Source: Geobacteraceae bacterium (GTDB lineage Bacteria; Desulfobacterota; Desulfuromonadia; Desulfuromonadales; Desulfuromonadaceae). From it: a stretch of DNA of 33,304 bases. The notes below the pieces were generated by a model, which was not told the DNA's origin, did no database searches, and saw only the letters and a program-made list of their open reading frames with translations. The stretch is from the NCBI GenBank assembly GCA_020201305.1, contig JAIVHC010000162.1, positions 1 through 33,304 of the forward strand, in the 5' to 3' direction. Each line of letters starts with the position of its first letter. The stretch's first letter is position 1. Both the position numbers and the translations under genes were made by a program. Positions 25,877 through 33,304 of this stretch are shown here, one piece after another.

Positions 25877-25946
25877 AATCAACCTAATAAAACCATTTCA
25901 GTAAAAAAAAGATTGTAACTGTTCACCACAGTTTAAAATAGCCTCA

Positions 25947-26059
25947 GGTGGTAGAGCCATGGTTCCCGGTGGAAGGGTGTCTGGCTCACGGATAGAGCCA
26001 GTCAAGCCTCAGGACGAGTTTATGCGTCCCTGGAACCGGGGATCATGGCTCTTTCCACC
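25947..26059. repeat. Compound palindrome with repeated GGA loops, copy 2
   Basis: The outer arms GGTGG..AGAGCCATG and CATGGCTCT..CCACC close a 113-base region in the guaB-guaA gap. Inside, on the plus strand: CCC/GGG closing GGTGGAA, CTGGCTC/GAGCCAG closing ACGGATA, CAGGACG pairing with CGTCC.TG, and CCC/GGG closing TGGAACC. The same architecture as 8799-8914 but with different stem sequences, so structure rather than sequence is kept. It follows guaB on the minus strand. Confidence 0.65.
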
Positions 26060-26090
26060 CCTGTAGTGAATAATTACAAAATATTCTCTA

Positions 26091-27425
26091 TCACGGCTGC
26101 CCGATGCGGTAGTTGGGTGCCTCGTGGGTGATGTTGACATCGTGTACGTGAGACTCGCGCAGCCCGGCATTGGTAATGCGCATGAAGCGTGCCTTCTGCT
26201 GCAATTCCTTAATGTTTGCACACCCGGTATATCCCATCCCGGCGCGCAACCCCCCAATCAATTGGTGGATATTGGAAGAGAGGGTGCCGCGATACGGCAC
26301 GCGACCTTCAATGCCTTTGGGTACAAGTTTTACATCACTTTGCACATCACCCTGAAAGTAGCGATCCTTACTCCCACGTTTCATGGCACCCAGACTCCCC
26401 ATCCCGCGATAGGCTTTATATGTACGCCCCTGATAAAGGATGGTCTCACCGGGGGATTCATCCGTACCGGCAAAGAGGGAGCCGATCATGATTACATCCG
26501 CGCCGGCTGTTATAGCCTTCGGAATCTCGCCGGAGAACTTGATCCCCCCATCAGCGATCAGGGGAATTCCGGCACGACTGGTAACTTCGGCAACATCAGC
26601 AATGGCAGTGATCTGCGGCACGCCGACCCCGGCAACAACGCGCGTGGTGCAGATAGATCCAGGACCAATTCCAATCTTGAGCGCATCAACCCCGGCCTTA
26701 ATCAGATCAGTAGCCGCATGGGCGGTAGCGATGTTACCCGCGATGAGCTGCAGATCAGGATAGCTGTGTTTGATTGCAACCACAGTATCAATCACGCCAC
26801 GCGAGTGCCCATGCGCAGTGTCTACTACAATGGCATCGACCCCGGCCTTTACCAGCAATTCGATACGCTCCATGCTGTCGCCCCCTACCCCGACTGCAGC
26901 GGCGGCACGCAGGCGTCCGTATTCATCCTTGCACGCCAGGGGGTACTTGCGTACTTTTTCAATATCCTTAATGGTGATCAATCCCTGGAGGGCGAAATCA
27001 TCATCCACCACCAGAAGTTTTTCGATACGGTGCTTATGCAGATGGAACTTAGCTTCTTCGAGGGTGGTTCCCGGAGGCACCGTCACGAGGTTATCCCTGG
27101 TCATCACATTTTCCACCGGCATATCCAGTTGCGGCTCAAAACGCAGATCGCGGTTGGTGAGAATCCCCACCAGCACCCCGTTTTTGGTTACCGGCACTCC
27201 AGAGATACGGTATTTCTGCATCAACTCCAGCGCTTCGTAGATCTTCTGCTCCGGCTCAACCGTAACCGGATCCACAATCATACCGCTTTCCGATTTTTTT
27301 ACCTGATCTACTTCGAGTGCCTGTTCCTGCGGCGACATGTTCTTGTGGATCGTCCCGATTCCCCCCTCACGGGCCATGCAAATTGCGGAACGCGCCTCGG
27401 TGACGGTATCCATAGCCGCTGACAT
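26091..27425 (-). CDS. guaB: IMP dehydrogenase, N-terminally truncated
   Basis: It converts IMP to XMP with NAD, the branch point to guanine nucleotides. The 444-residue frame begins at SAAMDTVTEARSA, which in whole IMPDH is near residue 46. The first barrel strand (with its usual TFDDVLLVP motif) is absent, and no ribosome site precedes the ATG at 27425. The rest is intact: two CBS domains (about 50-165), the substrate loop with catalytic Cys259 in GIGPGSICTTR, the flap (YRGMGSLGAMKRGS) and the C-terminus. Upstream, the DNA runs directly into the M42 peptidase 3' end, with guaB similarity starting at 27431. As guaB is usually single-copy and needed for growth without guanine, the loss is suspect. 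Confidence 0.92.
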   Translation of the reverse strand: MSAAMDTVTEARSAICMAREGGIGTIHKNMSPQEQALEVDQVKKSESGMIVDPVTVEPEQKIYEALELMQKYRISGVPVTKNGVLVGILTNRDLRFEPQLDMPVENVMTRDNLVTVPPGTTLEEAKFHLHKHRIEKLLVVDDDFALQGLITIKDIEKVRKYPLACKDEYGRLRAAAAVGVGGDSMERIELLVKAGVDAIVVDTAHGHSRGVIDTVVAIKHSYPDLQLIAGNIATAHAATDLIKAGVDALKIGIGPGSICTTRVVAGVGVPQITAIADVAEVTSRAGIPLIADGGIKFSGEIPKAITAGADVIMIGSLFAGTDESPGETILYQGRTYKAYRGMGSLGAMKRGSKDRYFQGDVQSDVKLVPKGIEGRVPYRGTLSSNIHQLIGGLRAGMGYTGCANIKELQQKARFMRITNAGLRESHVHDVNITHEAPNYRIGQP

Positions 27426-28435
27426 GATGGGACCTCCACCGGGGAATGCATATAGCGCAGCGGAACACTTAAAAGCGCCGCTGCGACTCCCCCACGACTG
27501 AGTTGCATGGCATTGGCATCGGTGCCGGTAGCACGTGCATGCCCACTAATCTGAATCGGAATCTGCTTATCCTGTGCGGTAGAGCTGATCAGGTCAAACA
27601 ACACCGGATTAATATTGGCACCACGCGCGACAATGGGACCCTTACCCACCTTGAAGTCCCCTGACTCGGTTTTATCCTGCCCCGGAAAGTCGGTAGCAAA
27701 CCCTACATCCACAGCAATGCCCGCATCTGGATTCACGCCGTATGTGCTGGAAATAGCTCCACGCAGACCCAACTCCTCCTGCACAGTGGTGACACTGAAC
27801 AGATCCACCTTGTTGCCACGTCGCGCACACACCTCCTGCATTATGCGGGTAACGATGAAGGCACCCACTTTGTCATCAAAGGCGCGTGAAGTCGCAAGCG
27901 AACCCTGGAGACGTTCCATGCCGTGGACAAAGGTTATAGGATCACCGATGCTAACCAATTCCTGCGCTGCATCAAGATCTTCCACCCCGATATCTATAAA
28001 CTGGGCCTTGAACTTTATCACGGTATCGCGTTCTTTGGGATCGATCTGGTGGATGGGCTTTTTCCCTACCACTCCAAGAATCGGGCCGTTCTTGCTGTGT
28101 ACATGGACGCGCTGGCCGGGAACGATATGGGCATCTACCCCACCGATGGGGGTAAAGAACAGAAACCCCTGCTCATCAATATAGTGGAGCATAAAGCCGA
28201 TTTCATCACAGTGCCCGGCTAGCATCACTCTCGGTGCATGCTCTCCTTGAAATGTCCCGGGTTCGGCGTGCTTACATGCAATAACGTTACCCATCACATC
28301 GGTTTCCAGCGTATCCGCACAACTCTGAACCTCGCGGCGTACAATGCGCTGCAGGGGCTGCTCAAAACCAGAAGGACTGGGGGTATTGGAAAATTCGCGC
28401 AAAAGGGAAAAATATTTATCGCTCATCGGTTGCAT
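27308..28435 (-). CDS. M42 family aminopeptidase, 3' end lost in a deletion joining it to guaB
   Basis: A 375-residue frame of the M42 (FrvX/tetrahedral aminopeptidase) family, co-catalytic zinc enzymes that trim peptides in large cytoplasmic shells. Seen: LAGHCDEIGFM (first His), FDDKVGAF (bridging Asp), TVQEELGLRGA (Glu pair), AVDVGFATD (Asp) and the final His in RYMHSPVEV near 335. After that, about 40 residues (PSCQRLWIPSPRR...) are only guaB DNA read in another frame. The natural last 20-odd residues are missing. All metal ligands remain, so some activity is conceivable. The ATG at 28435 has GGAAGGCAGG upstream; a second ATG three codons in is possible. Confidence 0.88.
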   Translation of the reverse strand: MQPMSDKYFSLLREFSNTPSPSGFEQPLQRIVRREVQSCADTLETDVMGNVIACKHAEPGTFQGEHAPRVMLAGHCDEIGFMLHYIDEQGFLFFTPIGGVDAHIVPGQRVHVHSKNGPILGVVGKKPIHQIDPKERDTVIKFKAQFIDIGVEDLDAAQELVSIGDPITFVHGMERLQGSLATSRAFDDKVGAFIVTRIMQEVCARRGNKVDLFSVTTVQEELGLRGAISSTYGVNPDAGIAVDVGFATDFPGQDKTESGDFKVGKGPIVARGANINPVLFDLISSTAQDKQIPIQISGHARATGTDANAMQLSRGGVAAALLSVPLRYMHSPVEVPSCQRLWIPSPRRVPQFAWPVRGESGRSTRTCRRRNRHSK

Positions 28436-28478
28436 AATTTTCAGACCTGCCTTCCTGTGTTGGTATGTATTCTACTTT

Positions 28479-28493
28479 ATGGCGTCGCAAAAA
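28479..28493 (+). mobile_element. MITE terminal remnant at the miaB break
   Basis: ATGGCGTCGCAAAAA is identical to bases 3-17 of the MITE left end (51-65). Outside it, toward the M42 gene, there is no miaB similarity; inside it, miaB codons begin within a few bases. This fits a deletion between a former MITE copy downstream of (or in) miaB and the miaB coding region. Confidence 0.55.
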
Positions 28494-29454
28494 CTCACCA
28501 ACTGCAGCGTCCGCAAAATCGGCACGAGTCTCGCCGGGGAACCCCACAATTATGTCGGTGCTCAGGCGAATTTGCGGGCAGCAGCGCCGCAGCTCTTCAA
28601 CCCGGTGAAGATACTCGGCACGGGTGTAACCGCGCTCCATGGCCTGTAAAACACGCTCGGAACCGCTCTGGAGCGCCAGGTGCATCTGCGGGCACAACTT
28701 AGGCAGGGTGGCAAAACACTCTATAAGCTCCGGACTGAGATCTTTCGGATGGGAAGAAGTGAAACGGATGCGCTCAAGCCCTTCAAGGGCATGCACAGCA
28801 TGGAGCAATTGTGCAAAGCTTATTTCGCCAGGGCTGGTAAGGCCATAGGAATTTACATTCTGCCCCAGAAGGGTGACTTCACGCACCCCCTGCTCTACCA
28901 GCGCTTGCACCTCGGTGACGATTTCGTCGCTGCTACGGCTTACCTCACGCCCACGCACATAGGGGACAATACAGTAGGTGCAGAAATTGTCGCATCCCTG
29001 CATGATGGTGACAAACTTGCTCACCGCATTCGCACTGCTGCGCACGGGGAATTCATCAAAGCGTGCAGAACTGTGGTTAAACGCAGTTTCACAGCGTTTG
29101 TGCCGCGATGTTTCGACATCCCGCACCATTTCTGCAAGTTTGTGCACATTGTGGGTTCCGAACACGATATCCAGACACGTCACCTCGTCGAGGAGACGTT
29201 CGCGCTCCTGCTGCGCCACACAGCCGCCCACGGCGATAATCAGTTCGGGGTTTTTATCTTTCAGGGGCTTAAAACTCCCAAGATGCCCATAGACCTTACG
29301 CTGTGCTTTATCTCGCACTGAGCAGGTATTAAGGATAATGAGATCGGCATTCTCGGGGGTATCAATCTGATGGTATCCGATATCGGCAAGCAGGGAGGCG
29401 ATCCACTCGGAATCCACCACATTCATCTGACAGCCAAATGTTTCCAAATAAAGA

Positions 29455-29484
29455 TTTTTATATGTTCTGTTTTTATATGTTCTG
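29455..29484. repeat. 15-bp perfect tandem duplication at the miaB N-terminus
   Basis: TTTTTATATGTTCTG occurs twice back to back, encoding RTYKN-RTYKN on the minus strand. It is in frame, so it does not disturb the reading frame. Probably replication slippage. Confidence 0.85.
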
Positions 29485-29561
29485 CTGCACATGCTGCCCT
29501 CGCCTAATCCGGCTAAAACATTCGGTAAATCCCGTGAATAGACCAAAAGGAGTGCTAAAAG

Positions 29562-30131
29562 TCAACGCTTATTTTCACAACGTTGTTCTGCTTTTTCCTT
29601 AACGCATTTTCCATCCTGCTGCTGACCATAGCGCTGCAATTGTGTCTTTAGAATCGTGTACGCCTTTTGCGCATCTTCAAGGCATTCGAGGGTCACATTC
29701 TGCGTCCCGAACTGTGCATGCACCCACCCGAGTCCAGCGATACTATTGCGGTACAACTCCAGACGTACATCTTCGAGTGCAGTATAGGAATAAAGCGTGA
29801 CGCGACTGTTGCGTCCACGTTGAATCCACAACCCCGTATGACTCATGAGGTAAAAAACATGCTCCCATTGGAGGCGAGCGCGGACAAGACGGCCCAAACT
29901 CAAGGCAAGAGCTACCAGGAGCAATGGCACGGGGAGGAAAACCACTCCCCATGCAGCATCTGCATTCCAGGCATGCCACATCCATATCTGCCAGATTAGT
30001 GCAAGGCCCCATACAGCCGCCCAGCGCAGGGCACTGCGCCCGTGGCGTAAGGTGTAACACCGCGGCGTCGGTCGCCCCTGCCAGAGTACCTGCTCGGCCC
30101 CGATATCGATAATAGGCTGAGATTTATTCAT
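29562..30131 (-). CDS. Membrane protein with PH-like domain
   Basis: A 189-residue protein from the ATG at 30131 (MNKSQPIIDIG); the longer frame to 30194 has no better start. Two hydrophobic segments are visible, RWAAVWGLALIWQIWMWHAW and WGVVFLPVPLLLVALALSLG. After them comes RLQWEHVFYLMSHTGLWIQRGRNSRVTLYSYTALEDVRLELYRNSIAGLGWVHAQF, whose order (paired helices, then YLMSHTGLWIQRG and a beta-rich domain) recalls bacterial PH-domain (YdbS/bPH) membrane proteins, a family without settled function. The tail is Lys/Glu/Cys-containing and polar. It lies 69 nt upstream of miaB on the same strand and is divergent from typA. Confidence 0.65.
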   Translation of the reverse strand: MNKSQPIIDIGAEQVLWQGRPTPRCYTLRHGRSALRWAAVWGLALIWQIWMWHAWNADAAWGVVFLPVPLLLVALALSLGRLVRARLQWEHVFYLMSHTGLWIQRGRNSRVTLYSYTALEDVRLELYRNSIAGLGWVHAQFGTQNVTLECLEDAQKAYTILKTQLQRYGQQQDGKCVKEKAEQRCENKR

Positions 30132-30358
30132 TCCGGTTACCCCTGTCCCATCAAGGATGGCTATATACTTAAAATCTAAAAATGTGATCACCAAAGTATG
30201 CGCAATTGCGCTAGAAAAGAAGAAAAAGCAGTAGCCAACACCGCTCTATTCATGTAAGGTTACGCGTTTTCCCAAATTCATGGGCACCTTTTAGCGTTAT
30301 TATAACGCAGCAGATATCAAGAACAGATCGAGGGATCAGATCAAGGAGATTTTACTAC

Positions 30359-32167
30359 ATGACAGAACAGATCAGAAACATCGCCATTATAGCACACGTT
30401 GACCACGGCAAGACCACACTCGTTGATGCTATGCTGCAACAATCCGGGGTGTTTCGCGCCAATCAGGAAATTACCGAGCGCATAATGGACAGCAACGATC
30501 TGGAAAAGGAACGCGGTATCACCATCCTGTCGAAGAATCTCTCCGTCCAGCATGGCGACATCAAAATCAATATCGTTGACACCCCCGGACACGCTGACTT
30601 CGGTGGCGAGGTTGAACGCGTCCTGAAAATGGTGGATTCGGTGCTCTTACTTGTAGATGCGTTTGACGGCCCCATGCCGCAGACCCGTTTTGTACTGAAA
30701 AAATCCCTCGATCTGGGTTTGCAGCCCATCGTGGTTATCAATAAGATCGATCGCCCCGGCGCGCGCCCGCAGGAAGTGGTAGACATGGTTTTCGATCTGT
30801 TCTGCGAGCTCGATGCAGATGAGCACCAGCTTGACTTTCCCATCATCTTTGCCAGCGCGTTAAAGGGTTTTGCTCTCAACGAACTTGAAGACAGCGACAC
30901 CGATATGGAACCGCTCTTCGAGTGCATCAAAGCAAAGGTTCCCGCTCCGAAGTGTGACCCGGATAAACCGTTTCAGTTTCTGGTTACCAGCATCGACTAC
31001 AACGACTACATCGGCCGCATAGCCACGGGCAAGATATTCAACGGACGCGTGCGTGACGGACAGAATCTGGCGCGCATTGATAAAAACGGCGGCGTAACCC
31101 AGGGGCGCATCTCGAAGCTCATCGGATATCAGGGGGTGCAACAGATAAGCATTGAAGAAGCCGAAGCGGGGGATATCGTCACCATCGCCGGCTTCAATGA
31201 CATCAGTATCAGCGAAACCCTCGCCGCCCCCGATGCACCAGAACCGCTTCCGTACGTGAATATCGACGAACCCACCCTCTCCATGAACTTCGTCGTCAAC
31301 ACCTCTCCATTCGCGGGCAAAGAGGGGAAATACGTCACCTCACGCAACATCTACGAGCGCCTGCAGCGCGAATTGCGCACCAACGTGTCCCTGCGCGTAG
31401 AAGAGACGGAAAACACCGACACCTTCAAGGTCTCCGGGCGCGGCGAGCTTCATCTGTCGATTCTCATAGAGAATATGCGCCGCGAAGGCTACGAACTTGC
31501 CGTATCAAAGCCGCAGGTAATCTTCCGCGAAGAGGACGGACAGAAGCTCGAACCCTTCGAAAGCCTCACCATTGATGTGCCGGAGGAATACCAGGGCACC
31601 ATCATCGAGAAACTCGGCCAGCGCAAAGCGGAGATGCTGAGCATGAAGCAACTTGATGGGGTCAACCGCATCGAATTCTCCATCCCTTCCCGCGGTCTTA
31701 TCGGGTTCCGCACCGAGTTCATGACCGATACCCACGGCACCGGGACCATGGCGCACTGCTTTGACACCTACGCCCCCTACAAAGGAGATATCAGCGGGCG
31801 CAAAAACGGCTCCCTGATTGCCATAGAAGCGGGTGAAACAGCAGCCTACGCCCTCTTCAACCTCCAGGATCGCGGCATTCTGTTTGTGCATCCGGCCACC
31901 AGGGTATACACGGGGATGATCATAGGGCAACACGCCAAGGAGAATGATCTGGTAGTCAACACCAGTAAGGGGAAAAAGCTCACCAATGTGCGCTCTTCCG
32001 GCACCGACGATGCGATCCGACTTATCCCGCCGCGCATCCTCACCCTGGAGCAGGCCCTCGAATACATCGACGACGATGAACTGGTAGAGATCACGCCGAA
32101 GTCGATCCGCCTGCGCAAAAAGGTCCTCGATGCCAACGAGCGCAAAAAGTCGGAAAAGAAGAAATAG
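30359..32167 (+). CDS. typA: Ribosome-binding GTPase TypA/BipA
   Basis: A 602-residue translational GTPase that assists 50S assembly and cold or stress responses. Seen: G1 AHVDHGKTT at 12-20, switch motif ERGITILSK, G3 DTPGHADF, G4 NKIDRPGA and G5 SALKG, then EF-G-like domains II, III and V and the BipA-specific C-terminal domain (HCFDTYAPYKGDISGRKNG, LTNVRSSGTDDA). Length is normal. The ribosome site AAGGAGA precedes the ATG. A 6-bp hairpin GCGTTA-TTA-TAACGC (30294-30308) lies in the leader. It is a single gene with its own terminator. Confidence 0.97.
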   Translation: MTEQIRNIAIIAHVDHGKTTLVDAMLQQSGVFRANQEITERIMDSNDLEKERGITILSKNLSVQHGDIKINIVDTPGHADFGGEVERVLKMVDSVLLLVDAFDGPMPQTRFVLKKSLDLGLQPIVVINKIDRPGARPQEVVDMVFDLFCELDADEHQLDFPIIFASALKGFALNELEDSDTDMEPLFECIKAKVPAPKCDPDKPFQFLVTSIDYNDYIGRIATGKIFNGRVRDGQNLARIDKNGGVTQGRISKLIGYQGVQQISIEEAEAGDIVTIAGFNDISISETLAAPDAPEPLPYVNIDEPTLSMNFVVNTSPFAGKEGKYVTSRNIYERLQRELRTNVSLRVEETENTDTFKVSGRGELHLSILIENMRREGYELAVSKPQVIFREEDGQKLEPFESLTIDVPEEYQGTIIEKLGQRKAEMLSMKQLDGVNRIEFSIPSRGLIGFRTEFMTDTHGTGTMAHCFDTYAPYKGDISGRKNGSLIAIEAGETAAYALFNLQDRGILFVHPATRVYTGMIIGQHAKENDLVVNTSKGKKLTNVRSSGTDDAIRLIPPRILTLEQALEYIDDDELVEITPKSIRLRKKVLDANERKKSEKKK

Positions 32168-32203
32168 CACTGTAACGCAGAGCAAACATCAATGTCGCAA
32201 CCA

Positions 32204-32240
32204 GCACGGGGCGAAGATTTAATCTTCGCCCCGTGCTTTT
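32204..32240 (+). terminator. Rho-independent terminator of typA
   Basis: A perfect 15-bp stem (32204-32218 with 32222-32236, arms GCACGGGGCGAAGAT/ATCTTCGCCCCGTGC), a 3-base loop and a T-run. It lies 36 nt after the typA stop, in the gap between convergent typA and the helicase gene. Confidence 0.92.
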
Positions 32241-32266
32241 ACTTAATACCTCCAAGTCTTTTCATT

Positions 32267-33304
32267 TCAACGTTCCAGCAATGCGAGCAGCTCTTCACCA
32301 TCAACAGCGTCACCCTGCTCTGGAGCATCATCCTTGCGTGCGACTATATCCGCTAGATGACGCTTTTTTTCCTGCAGTTCGAGAATCTTCTCTTCTATGC
32401 TCTTTTCAGCTACAAGTTTGTACACGAACACCGGCTTATCCTGGCCGATGCGATATGCACGGTCGGTAGCCTGATTCTCCACGGCTGGATTCCACCACGG
32501 ATCGTAGTGGATGATAGTATCAGCCGCCGTCAGATTCAGTCCTACCCCACCCGCTTTAAGACTGATGAGAAACACCCTGGCGTCACCGTTTTGAAAGCGC
32601 TCGATGGCCTCATCACGCTTACGCGTACGCCCGGTCAGTTTGGTATATTCGATACTGCGCTGTTTGAGCTCTTCTTCAATCAGGTTGAGCATCGAGGTAA
32701 ACTGGGAAAACACCAGCACCTGGCGCCCTTCACTCAACAGGGTATCCAGCATCTGCAGAAGGCGCTCAAGTTTGGCTGAATGCTTCACCCTGGCGGCGCT
32801 CTCGAGTTTCACCAGGCGCGGATCACAACACACCTGGCGCAATTTCAACAGAGCATCGAGGATCTCAATGCGACTCTTCTTCAGGCCCTTTTGTTCCAGT
32901 AACTGCGCCACCTTATGCGACATGGCGCTGCGCACACTTTCGTACAGACGTGCCTGTGCGCTCTCAAATTCGATTCTGGTTACGACAGTGGTTTTAGGTG
33001 GCAATTCTGTAGCCACCTGTTGCTTGTCCCGGCGCAGTACAAACGGACGGATACGCCGCTCAAGTTCACGGCGGCGCGCAACATCACCTTCTTTTTCAAT
33101 GGGATTGCGGAACAGACGATTAAACGCATCTTTAGTCCCCAGATAACCCGGCAGCATAAAATTGCACAGCGACCATAACTCCCCGAGGTGATTTTCTACC
33201 GGAGTACCGCTAAGACACAAACGATGGCGGGCCTTCAGAGAGCACGCTGCCTGTGCCACTTTAGTGGTCGGGTTCTTAATAGCCTGGGCTTCATCGAGAA
33301 TCAG
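32267..33304 (-). CDS. SNF2-family DEAD/DEAH-box helicase, C-terminal part
   Basis: The last 345 codons of a Swi2/Snf2 ATPase; the gene continues beyond the window edge. Seen from the edge: the Walker B motif LILDEAQAIKNP, motif III LSGTPVENHLGELWS, RPFVLRRDK, then RecA-like domain 2 with VLVFSQFTSMLN (motif IV), FLISLKAGGVGLNLTAADTIIHYDPWWNP (motif V) and the arginine-finger motif QATDRAYRIGQ (motif VI). These proteins move along duplex DNA and remodel DNA-protein complexes; a bacterial relative, RapA, recycles RNA polymerase. DEAQ-box members of this type are often linked to an N-terminal SWIM zinc finger, which cannot be checked here. It ends with an acidic tail. Confidence 0.93.
   Translation of the reverse strand: MILDEAQAIKNPTTKVAQAACSLKARHRLCLSGTPVENHLGELWSLCNFMLPGYLGTKDAFNRLFRNPIEKEGDVARRRELERRIRPFVLRRDKQQVATELPPKTTVVTRIEFESAQARLYESVRSAMSHKVAQLLEQKGLKKSRIEILDALLKLRQVCCDPRLVKLESAARVKHSAKLERLLQMLDTLLSEGRQVLVFSQFTSMLNLIEEELKQRSIEYTKLTGRTRKRDEAIERFQNGDARVFLISLKAGGVGLNLTAADTIIHYDPWWNPAVENQATDRAYRIGQDKPVFVYKLVAEKSIEEKILELQEKKRHLADIVARKDDAPEQGDAVDGEELLALLER

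Larger units (their letters stand above)
28416..29492 (-). pseudogene. miaB: tRNA-2-methylthio-N6-dimethylallyladenosine synthase, 3'-truncated
   Basis: A radical-SAM enzyme that adds methylthio to A37 of tRNAs. From ATG 29492 (GAGGG upstream) the frame has the MTTase Cys21 (ETFGCQMN), further Cys in LNTCSVRD and AVGGCVAQ, the cluster motif GCDNFCTYCIVP and STDIIVGFPGETRADFAD. There it breaks: the next 28 or so residues (VGEFLRRHKVEYIPTQ...) match no MiaB and FLRRHK is encoded by MITE-end DNA (28479-28493). The end of the barrel and the TRAM RNA-binding domain, over 100 residues, are absent. It overlaps the M42 start by 20 nt. Activity is unlikely. Residues 4-13 are a duplicated RTYKN. Confidence 0.85.

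Noticed and set aside
26124..27422. A 432-codon open frame on the plus strand opposite guaB
   Set aside because: It is a shadow of guaB in the opposite frame. It has no ribosome site and low-complexity His/Gly/Ile composition, and guaB itself is certain here.
30294..30308. The GCGTTA-TTA-TAACGC hairpin as a riboswitch or thermosensor for typA
   Set aside because: It is only six base pairs, lies about 50 nt from the start codon and does not cover the ribosome site. It may overlap a -10 box.

Overview
The window reads as the chromosome of a Gram-negative bacterium of Pseudomonadota type. Evidence: lipoprotein and envelope genes (RlpA, GmhB), E. coli-like DnaE and AccA side by side, and the order tRNA(Pro-Arg-His-Leu) - tig - clpP - clpX - lon - hup - tRNA(Val-Asp), which is familiar from gammaproteobacteria such as Pseudomonas. 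A related deep lineage (for example Chrysiogenota) cannot be excluded. Nothing here is plasmid- or phage-like; almost all genes are housekeeping.

Layout. 1-442: a 152-bp MITE-like element with target-site duplication, then a terminator and tRNA-Asp and tRNA-Val. 590-6741 (minus): the protein quality-control block tig, clpP, clpX, lon, hup (trigger factor, ClpXP, Lon, HU). 6914-7308 (minus): tRNA-Pro, -Arg, -His and a half tRNA-Leu, with a promoter ahead of tRNA-Pro. 7481-12152: a two-helix membrane protein with a SHOCT-like tail, a cyclophilin, an RlmI-like rRNA methyltransferase, an unknown helical protein overlapping a Crp/Fnr-type regulator, and a small membrane protein. 12365-13577: a stand-alone Cas6-like RAMP protein overlapping a small charged protein, with no CRISPR array or other cas genes. 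13760-15866: tgt, a second MITE exactly at its stop codon, and a helical-repeat protein. 15923-24165 (minus): rlpA, accA, dnaE, maf, a phosphomannomutase/phosphoglucomutase and gmhB. 24248-29492 (minus): guaA, guaB, an M42 aminopeptidase and miaB. 29562-33304: a PH-like membrane protein, typA, and the C-terminal part of a SNF2 helicase running off the end.

Three things stand out. (1) A MITE family: two full 152-bp copies in opposite orientation, 146/152 identical, each flanked by its own 5-bp duplication (TAGAT; AGTAA), plus two 15-nt end-like fragments near damaged or regulatory sites. (2) A family of about 115-bp compound palindromes with repeated GGA-containing hairpin loops (8799-8914 and 25947-26059), which look like CsrA/RsmA-type binding arrays. 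(3) Deletion scars in otherwise well-conserved genes: tRNA-Leu lacks its 5' half, the mutase lacks about 17-20 codons and is frameshifted, guaB lacks about 45 N-terminal codons and is fused to the M42 gene's 3' end, and miaB loses its C-terminus at a MITE end. Because guaB is normally whole, assembly error has to be weighed against real genome decay.

No gene-free stretch exceeds 300 bases. The longest are 1-283 (MITE and terminator), 25808-26090 (hairpins and GGA element) and 8000-8243 (promoter region only).
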